A stretch of DNA of 64,000 bases, taken from positions 549,899-613,898 of the forward strand of contig NZ_MUXY01000001.1 of assembly GCF_002015035.1 (NCBI RefSeq). The letters are read 5' to 3'. The notes beneath the pieces are model-generated. The model had not been told where the DNA came from and made no database searches. It was given only the letters and a program-made list of their open reading frames with translations. Source of the stretch: Haemophilus parahaemolyticus. GTDB lineage: Bacteria; Pseudomonadota; Gammaproteobacteria; Enterobacterales; Pasteurellaceae. The position numbers were made by a program, and so were the translations under genes. Every line of letters begins with the position of its first letter. Positions within the stretch are counted from its first letter, which is position 1. Shown piece by piece: positions 62,121-64,000 of the stretch.

Positions 62121-64000
62121 TTATTTCAACCATTTTTCTTTTACTTCTTCAGAAATCAAGGTTTCTTTTTCCGCAAAGCCTTTCCCCATTTGTAATGAGC
62201 CTAAGTTATTCAGATGATCTTGATCAACATAAAGCGGTTTACCCTCCATAAAATATCCTTCTGGCAAATATTTAGTCGGATCAACAAAAGTAACATTTGG
62301 AATATCTTGCACCAATTTTCTTAGATGCTCATTCGTGGTTTTAGTATCGCCTAATTCCCCGATTGGCGCTAAATATTTATCTAATCCATATTTGGCTAAA
62401 TAAACCGAGCGTAATGGCGAACGATCTGCCACTTTAACATCTGCAAACACATAAACTTTTTTGGTTTTCGCAAAATGCTCAATCATTGCTTTTAATCTTT
62501 GGTCAAAATCGTCTACCTTAAATTCCCACGCAGTAATTCTTGGTAACGGATCAGTGCCTCGTTTCAAATTGTAAAACATAGAAATAAATACCACAGGATT
62601 ATTTTCTAACTCTTGGTATTTCGCACAATAGGCTTTTTGTTCTTCATTTAATGTTTCAAGCGGTTCTTGACCATTCAAGCCATAGCATTTCAAGACATCG
62701 CCCCAGCCTTCAACATTCCAACCTTCTTTATTACCCACATAATTTAAGAATTGAGTTAAATGTCCTGCGTGAGAATCTCCCAATACAGCGATTTTCTTTT
62801 GGTGAAACTCAACAGGCTCAAGATTAACATGGCTAATTACATCATATTCGTGCGTGCGTTTCACTACCACTTTCTTCATCGCTAAGTTATAGCCAATAAC
62901 CGCAACAGATGGAATTAAATAGAGAAAAATAACCGCTTGTTTAAAACTTAGTGTTGATTTACGAATAGGTTGTTCTAATAAATAATAACTTAAAATCGCA
63001 CAGATAAAGGTCGCTAAAATAATAAACGCAACAGTATTCATTGAAAATTCTCTTGCGCCTGTCACATAATGCGTTAATGCAATAAATAGCCAGTGGAATA
63101 AATAGATAGAATAAGAAAGCTTACCTACCCAAACTACAGGTTTTAATGAGAAAAATCGTCCAACTAATGTGGTTGAAGTGGCTGAATAAATCAATATTGC
63201 AGCCAACACACAAGGCAGCAAAATTGTCATCCCAACTAAGTAAGGCGTATTTTTCTGATAGAAAAAGAGGCAAAAAACAAGCCCAATAATACTTAACACA
63301 CTTAGAATTTGATTTCTTACTGAATGAGTAGAAGCAGGAAGCAACGCTAAAAACGAGCCTACTAATAATTCTGGGAAACGTAAATTAGACGTGTAGTAAA
63401 GATTATAAATCCCTACCTTCTCATAAGCAGATTGCGGCAGAAAATTGGTAAGTAAAAAGAATACCCAAAGTGCCAAAACTACTTTCATAAAAATAGCGGT
63501 CTGTTTTGCACGCTTAAAAGCGAAAAATAAAATAATCGGGAAGAATAAATAATATTGTTCTTCCACTGCAAGCGACCATAAATGCAAAATAGGGTTTTCA
63601 TTCGCACTCATATCCCAATATCCTTGACGGTATGCAAGATAGAAATTGGTTGCAAAAATAGGCGCCAGTTCTATTGTTTTGCGGAGTAATTCACCTTCCG
63701 CTCGAATAAAAAAGAGCGAAGAAAAAATAGAAGCTAATGCAATGGTAAGAATAAAGACAGGATAAATCCGTTTGATACGGCGTTGATAGAAAGTTTTAAA
63801 CGAAAAATGACCGCTTGCCATTTCTGTTGTAATAATTCTAGTGATTAAATATCCCGAAATAACAAAGAAAATATCTACGCCAAGAAAACCACCTGTAAGC
63901 CAATTTTCATTCAGGTGATAAATAAAGACAGAAAGTACGGCTAATGCACGTAAGCCATCTACTTCAGGACGGTAAGCTAGCTGTTTGTTTGTTTGTTTGT
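62121..64000 (-). CDS. OafA-like acyltransferase with SGNH domain (5' end outside window)
   Basis: Membrane acyltransferase family 3 fused to a C-terminal SGNH hydrolase domain; such proteins O-acetylate lipopolysaccharide, capsule or other surface sugars. The frame is open to the window edge: the family start motif YRPEVDGLRALAV lies near 63950, followed by GGFLGVDIFFVISGYLITR with about ten helices, then SGNH block I VLGDSHAGH and the C-terminal DQDHLNNLGS. The first ATG inside a shorter frame (63821) would delete the catalytic His-containing first helix, so the gene continues upstream. Its 5' end runs through TTTG repeats, suggesting phase variation. At least 626 residues are visible. Confidence 0.88.
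   Translation of the reverse strand, partial: KQTNKQLAYRPEVDGLRALAVLSVFIYHLNENWLTGGFLGVDIFFVISGYLITRIITTEMASGHFSFKTFYQRRIKRIYPVFILTIALASIFSSLFFIRAEGELLRKTIELAPIFATNFYLAYRQGYWDMSANENPILHLWSLAVEEQYYLFFPIILFFAFKRAKQTAIFMKVVLALWVFFLLTNFLPQSAYEKVGIYNLYYTSNLRFPELLVGSFLALLPASTHSVRNQILSVLSIIGLVFCLFFYQKNTPYLVGMTILLPCVLAAILIYSATSTTLVGRFFSLKPVVWVGKLSYSIYLFHWLFIALTHYVTGAREFSMNTVAFIILATFICAILSYYLLEQPIRKSTLSFKQAVIFLYLIPSVAVIGYNLAMKKVVVKRTHEYDVISHVNLEPVEFHQKKIAVLGDSHAGHLTQFLNYVGNKEGWNVEGWGDVLKCYGLNGQEPLETLNEEQKAYCAKYQELENNPVVFISMFYNLKRGTDPLPRITAWEFKVDDFDQRLKAMIEHFAKTKKVYVFADVKVADRSPLRSVYLAKYGLDKYLAPIGELGDTKTTNEHLRKLVQDIPNVTFVDPTKYLPEGYFMEGKPLYVDQDHLNNLGSLQMGKGFAEKETLISEEVKEKWLK
63983..64000. repeat. TTTG/CAAA tetranucleotide repeat at the 5' end of the acyltransferase gene
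   Basis: At least four perfect TTTG units (CAAA on the coding strand) run to the window edge, so the true number is unknown. They lie in the open frame upstream of YRPEVDGLRAL. Slippage by one unit shifts the frame, turning the gene on or off, the mechanism of Haemophilus contingency loci. Confidence 0.8.

Overview
The window is about 64 kb of a Pasteurellaceae chromosome. Three things point there. DNA uptake sequences of the ACAAGCGGT type are scattered between genes, which suggests the Actinobacillus/Mannheimia side of the family. The gene neighbourhoods are familiar: zipA-ligA, seqA-menE-mechanosensitive channel-aroC, rpsB-tsf, lepA-lepB-rnc-era-recO. The proteins resemble Haemophilus and Actinobacillus proteins. 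I infer the genus from sequence feel only and cannot name a species.

Region 1 (1-31.4 kb) is housekeeping core. It holds gyrB (5' end outside), ligA, zipA, cysZ, arfA, topA, a compact minus-strand run seqA-menE-two tandem giant MscS-type channels-aroC, ybfF and cmoA, rpsB-tsf with a structured S2 leader, a YddA/SbmA-type ABC exporter, ftsH-rlmE, and guaB and guaA. An AT-rich orphan gene of unknown function sits between guaB and guaA. A PurR operator lies upstream of guaB, and purR itself is further along the window.

Region 2 (about 31.5-43.4 kb) is a composite, decaying island between guaA and a tRNA-Gly/tRNA-Cys pair. From left to right it has: a P4-type integrase with a one-base frameshift; a ColE1-type mobilization cassette (mobC broken, HEN relaxase, and mbeB- and mbeD-like genes nested inside the relaxase gene in another frame); small broken genes; a type I restriction-modification operon; and remnants of a P4-like satellite. 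In the restriction operon hsdM carries an in-frame TGA, hsdS is intact with a 9-bp repeat array between its two target domains, a DUF6161-like membrane protein follows, and hsdR has lost its middle. The satellite remnant has a three-way-junction RNA, a small regulated-looking ORF, an AlpA regulator, and a primase whose C-terminal half has been replaced in frame by the catalytic half of a tyrosine recombinase. Disruptions are concentrated here and absent from the flanking core genes, so they look like genuine decay, although homopolymer sequencing errors cannot be excluded.

Region 3 (43.5-64 kb) returns to core genes: tRNA-Cys and tRNA-Gly, a lysine riboswitch with lysC, sanA, metX behind tandem Met boxes, purR-dedA, cydC without cydD, hflD, a SotB-like MFS exporter, a TonB-dependent siderophore receptor, the lepA-lepB-rnc-era-recO cluster, a lipoprotein with yaaA, and an OafA-like acyltransferase. 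The acyltransferase gene runs off the right edge through a TTTG tetranucleotide repeat, the hallmark of a phase-variable surface-modification gene.

The least explained items are the orphan gene inside guaBA, the DUF6161-like membrane protein in the restriction operon, the structured RNA at about 40.8 kb, and the primase-integrase chimera.
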